DNA of 9,314 bases from an uncultured Eubacteriales bacterium. Its GTDB lineage: Bacteria > Bacillota > Clostridia > Oscillospirales > CAG-272. Position 1 is the first letter of the stretch. Every line of letters begins with the position of its first letter. Under the pieces are notes generated by a model that was not told where the DNA came from, did not search any database, and saw only the letters and a program-made list of their open reading frames with translations. The DNA lies in NCBI GenBank assembly GCA_900542425.1, contig UQNQ01000037.1:1-9314 (forward strand), in the 5' to 3' direction. Shown here piece after piece: positions 6,977 to 9,314 of the stretch. The translations under genes were made by a program, and so were the position numbers.

Positions 6977-7244
6977 AATGGAAGAGTGTGGGAGGAATAT
7001 TTTTATTCTCTCAGTCTTCGCTTTGAACGGCAGCTGCCGCAACAGAGCCGTTCAAATTCCGGATTTTGCTTACCGCAATAGGCAGAATCAAAAGGAAGAA
7101 AGGGTAGACTCACCGCAACTGAGTGATACCCTCGGCTTTCCGTACGCGCCGAACTGGTGCCGGACGGAATAAGTTTGTGTTTTTCCGAAGGAGGAAAGAC
7201 ACGCTGCAATTTAATATTTTTTATTTCTTTAGGAGGAAATAAGC
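6977..7244 (+). ncRNA. Structured 5' leader with three CCGCAA hexaloop hairpins and an attenuator-like hairpin
   Basis: The leader folds by eye into four consecutive hairpins. H1 is 7022-7056: TTTGAACGGC/GCCGTTCAAA, internal loop, CTG/CAG, loop CCGCAA at 7037-7042. H2 is 7062-7089: 11 bp with G-U pairs, loop CCGCAA at 7073-7078. H3 is 7101-7132: AGGGTA/TACCCT, internal loop, ACTCA/TGAGT, loop CCGCAAC at 7113-7119. H4 is 7138-7169: TTCCGT/ACGGAA outside GCGCC/GGTGC, followed by TTTGTGTTTTT at 7174-7184. H4 plus the T-run resembles an attenuator. The ACGGAA arm can pair instead with TTCCG at 7183-7187. The three identical loops suggest a protein- or RNA-binding array. I do not recognise it as a known riboswitch; it lacks the cores of the c-di-GMP-I, c-di-GMP-II and guanidine classes. 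The function is unknown, cis-regulation of the downstream gene being most likely. Confidence 0.65.
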
Positions 7245-8795
7245 ATGAAAAAGCAAAACAGACGCGGCTTCACGCTCGTTGAGCTTGTGATTGTCATTGC
7301 GGTGATTGCGATTCTCGCGGGCGTGATGATCGCGGTATTTTCAAACGTCGTGAATGATGCAAAAGATGCAGCAAAAGAGCAGGAAGCACAACAAGCAGAG
7401 CAAAATCAAAAGCTTGAGGACATTACAAAGAAGCTTGAAAATGCGGACTGGCTCAGCTGGGAAGATTTTGAAAGCAAATTTGATGGACTTTCCGTAAATT
7501 GTGCTACCAAGGCCGATGTCGAAGCGGTAGTAGAAGCTGCTCTGAAAGAGTATGCGGAAAGCGCTAATAACGGCAATACTGGACTGACAGAAGAACAGAT
7601 AGAAACCATTATTCAGCGTGCAATGGCAAATCAGCTGACATCAAGCGAAGTCCGTGATATTATCAACAAATCAGTATCAAGCATTCAGATTCCGTCCGGT
7701 GTGACAACATCTCAGATCATCAGAGCGGTTGAGACGGCTCTTCAGGAAACGACTTTCGTGACGACTGAAGATGTAAAGAGTGCTGTAACAGAAGCACTTG
7801 GCGAATTCAAACTTGCAGATTCTGATATTGAGAAGATTGCAACGGAAGTTTCCGGAAAAACACTTTCTGCTAAAGAGGTAGAACTGCTTCTTCAGAAATA
7901 CTATCGCAATGGCGTATCCGGCAACTATGCTTGGTATGAAGAAGGAAAAACGTCGTATACATTCAGCGGAGACAATGTTGCTGATCAGCTTAAATCCATT
8001 GCTGGTCTCGTTGCAGACGGTGAAGACTTTAGCGGTGTCACAATCACACTTCCTGAAAACGCTACCATTGATGTTAGCTCCACCATTTGGAAATCCATTG
8101 GTGCGGACGGCTCTTTTAAAGGGACAATTGACGGAAACGGCGCCACTATAACGGGCGTTACACTTCCGGATACAACGACTATTAAAGACGCAAATATGCT
8201 GAACTGTTCTTCTACTGGTAATCAGGATAAATTTGCAATCGGATTTATCGCTTACCTTGGAAAGGGAGCAACACTTAAAAATATCACCATTGAAGTTAAC
8301 TATGAAGTTACCTCGGAAGTAACAGACGGTATCCAGCTTGGTGGTGCGGTTGGCTATCTTGACGGCGGAACACTTGAAAATGTTACGGTTAAGGGTATTG
8401 TCAAAGGGGCACACCGTGTTGGCGGTATTGTCGGAGCAATGTCTTCCGGAACCATCAAGGATTGTATTAACGAGGCAACAGTCATTACAACCGGTTGCGG
8501 TGTGACAGAGCATAAAGATAGAGTTGCGATCGGCGGTATTGTTGGTTACTACCGTAACTTTGATAAGAACGTGACAGTAGAGGCGGGGACCATTGAAAAT
8601 TGTACCAATAAAGGCACATTAAACTTTGCTGCTCCGGAAACCAGCTATAGCACGAAAGCTTTGGGTTATGTAATCGGAGATTGTTCTACAACATATGTTC
8701 CTGGTTGCAATATCAGCGGCTGTACAGATACTTCCGGTTCCGGTGCTTCGGCAGTTGGCAGAGGTGCTGGTGATAAAATAGTTGTGGTTGAGTAA
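7245..8795 (+). CDS. Prepilin-type signal protein with helical-repeat stalk and beta-helix/GLUG-like C-terminus
   Basis: The product has 516 residues. Its ATG lies 8 bases after AGGAGG (7231-7236). Residues 1-35 are a class III signal: MKKQNRRG, predicted cleavage after Gly8, mature FTLVE with Glu at +5, then a hydrophobic helix. Residues 36-105 are polar and helical. Residues 114-222 hold six 17-22 residue repeats of the form [LV]-[TSA]-x-x-x-[VI]-x-x-[IAL], starting at 114, 131, 153, 172, 190 and 207, matching the stalk of the 463-4737 product. From about 236 the sequence turns beta-rich: DGNGATITGV, LKNITIEV, LENVTVKG, and GLUG-like units GGIVGAMSSGTIKDCIN (393-409) and GGIVGYYRNF...IENCTNKG (430-457). 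This suggests a right-handed beta-helix, a fold used in adhesins and polysaccharide-active proteins. No catalytic residues can be assigned. It is probably extracellular and anchored by the pilin-like helix. Transcription is monocistronic, from 6942-6970 to the terminator at 8834-8869. Confidence 0.9.
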   Translation: MKKQNRRGFTLVELVIVIAVIAILAGVMIAVFSNVVNDAKDAAKEQEAQQAEQNQKLEDITKKLENADWLSWEDFESKFDGLSVNCATKADVEAVVEAALKEYAESANNGNTGLTEEQIETIIQRAMANQLTSSEVRDIINKSVSSIQIPSGVTTSQIIRAVETALQETTFVTTEDVKSAVTEALGEFKLADSDIEKIATEVSGKTLSAKEVELLLQKYYRNGVSGNYAWYEEGKTSYTFSGDNVADQLKSIAGLVADGEDFSGVTITLPENATIDVSSTIWKSIGADGSFKGTIDGNGATITGVTLPDTTTIKDANMLNCSSTGNQDKFAIGFIAYLGKGATLKNITIEVNYEVTSEVTDGIQLGGAVGYLDGGTLENVTVKGIVKGAHRVGGIVGAMSSGTIKDCINEATVITTGCGVTEHKDRVAIGGIVGYYRNFDKNVTVEAGTIENCTNKGTLNFAAPETSYSTKALGYVIGDCSTTYVPGCNISGCTDTSGSGASAVGRGAGDKIVVVE

Positions 8796-8833
8796 CAGAA
8801 AATCAGTGTAAAAACTATTGTTACATATACAAT

Positions 8834-8869
8834 AAAGAAAAGGCATCTTGCGGGATGCCTTTTCTTTTT
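8834..8869. terminator. Bidirectional intrinsic terminator with TTGCGG loop
   Basis: A perfect 14-bp stem (8834-8847 with 8854-8867) encloses the loop TTGCGG (8848-8853). It has a T-run on the plus side (8865-8869) and an A-run on the left that acts as a U-run for minus-strand transcripts. It lies 38 bases after the stop of the 7245 gene and 46 bases beyond the stop of the minus-strand gene at 8916, serving both. Read on the minus strand the loop is CCGCAA, the same hexamer as in the leader hairpins at 7037, 7073 and 7113. Confidence 0.92.
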
Positions 8870-8915
8870 GTCGATCTTCATTTGTTTTTTCAAAAGCAAG
8901 CCGGCAAGGAAACAT

Positions 8916-9314
8916 CTATTTTGTTTTCACCCTGAACTCCGTATGACAGCGAGGACAAGTGCACAAGTGTTCTCCCGAAAGCTTTTTCAGCCGTATGGTT
9001 GCTTTGCAGGAAGGACAGGTACGGTATATATGTGTTTTACGATACTTCCACTTGTTTTTTTGCAGCAGAAACCATTCCCGAATTCCTCGTGTTATTTTCA
9101 GATAGGTATTGTTTTCTGCTGTTCTTTTCGGGATATTTCTTGAAAACATCCGATAAAAAACCAGGAGAAAAAGAAGAAGAGAGATAACGTTTACAAATAT
9201 TTTGACAATCAGATTCGGAATAAAAACCGATAGGAGAGTCATGACAAAATATAGAATGATAAGAAACCAGTTGAGCTTGTCCGAACCATATCTTCCATAC
9301 ATAAAGGCAGCTAG
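8916..9314 (-). CDS. Small membrane protein with C-terminal zinc ribbon (probably 5' partial)
   Basis: The frame is open from the right edge to the stop at 8916. An ATG at 9302 would give 128 residues, but no ribosome binding site is visible in the 12 bases before it and the frame stays open to the edge, so the true start may lie outside. Numbering from that ATG, residues 11-28 and 32-51 are two hydrophobic membrane segments. A basic linker follows, then CPSC (96-99) and CPRC (116-119), with Cys114 and His120 nearby, a four-cysteine zinc ribbon. The YGRYG..KLN start followed by two membrane helices is a pattern I associate with small uncharacterised Clostridia proteins. The zinc ribbon probably faces the cytoplasm. 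The function is not known. It converges on the pilin-like gene and shares its terminator. Confidence 0.82.
   Translation of the reverse strand, partial: LAAFMYGRYGSDKLNWFLIILYFVMTLLSVFIPNLIVKIFVNVISLLLFLLVFYRMFSRNIPKRTAENNTYLKITRGIREWFLLQKNKWKYRKTHIYRTCPSCKATIRLKKLSGEHLCTCPRCHTEFRVKTK

Noticed and set aside
7022..7132. Leader hairpins as ANTAR-type antitermination sites
   Set aside because: ANTAR targets have paired hexaloops with A at position 1 and G at position 4. CCGCAA has C at both positions.
7022..7132. Three similarly spaced repeats considered as a CRISPR array
   Set aside because: Only a six-base loop is shared, the stems differ, spacing is 36 and 40 bases, and there are no conserved repeats of 23 bases or more or any cas genes.
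6978..7172. 64-residue plus-strand frame starting almost at the predicted transcription start (would be leaderless)
   Set aside because: It has no ribosome binding site and no recognisable protein features. The three repeated CCGCAA elements fall in different codon phases, and the sequence is better explained by RNA hairpins.
6977..7184. Leader as a c-di-GMP riboswitch, which often precedes pilin genes
   Set aside because: The conserved c-di-GMP-I core and tetraloop/receptor elements, and the class II pseudoknot pattern, could not be found; the repeated hexaloops do not fit either class.

Overview
The window looks like a piece of chromosome from a low-to-mid GC Bacillota bacterium, most likely a gut-type Clostridia (Lachnospiraceae or Oscillospiraceae-like; this placement is inference). 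The reasons are strong AGGAGG ribosome binding sites, sigma-A type promoters, long intrinsic terminators, Gram-positive style prepilin-like surface proteins, and metallophosphatase/LamG domain combinations.

Layout. (1) 1-161 is the last 52 codons of a LamG-type (concanavalin A-like) protein whose start lies outside the window; a 13-bp hairpin follows it. (2) 463-4737 (+) encodes a 1424-residue protein: class III (prepilin-type) signal, about 110 residues of short helical repeats, a complete calcineurin-like metallophosphatase domain, an Ig/Fn3-like domain and three LamG-like domains. A strong terminator follows. (3) 4964-6019 (-) is an extended short-chain dehydrogenase/epimerase. It is divergent from (4) 6270-6857 (+), a TetR-family regulator; the 250-bp gap holds candidate promoters and palindromes. 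(5) A terminator at 6900-6940 is followed at once by a near-consensus promoter (6942-6970) and a leader of about 267 nt that folds into three hairpins with the same CCGCAA loop, plus a fourth, attenuator-like hairpin. (6) 7245-8795 (+) encodes a second prepilin-type protein, with the same kind of helical-repeat stalk but a beta-helix/GLUG-like C-terminus; it ends at a strong bidirectional terminator. (7) 8916 to the right edge (-) is a small membrane protein with a C-terminal zinc ribbon.

How the genes fit together. The two large (+) genes look like paralogues in their first 220 or so residues (prepilin signal, coil, six short helical repeats) and carry unrelated C-terminal payloads. The simplest reading is a modular display system in which a pilin-like anchor and stalk presents different extracellular domains (phosphoesterase plus carbohydrate-binding-like LamG domains, or a beta-helix). 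No pilus ATPase, platform protein or prepilin peptidase is in the window, so assembly genes must lie elsewhere if the signals are processed. The SDR and TetR genes form a separate divergent pair between them. The least explained part is the structured leader of the second pilin-like gene. Its repeated hairpin loop is the exact reverse complement of the loop in that gene's own terminator hairpin.
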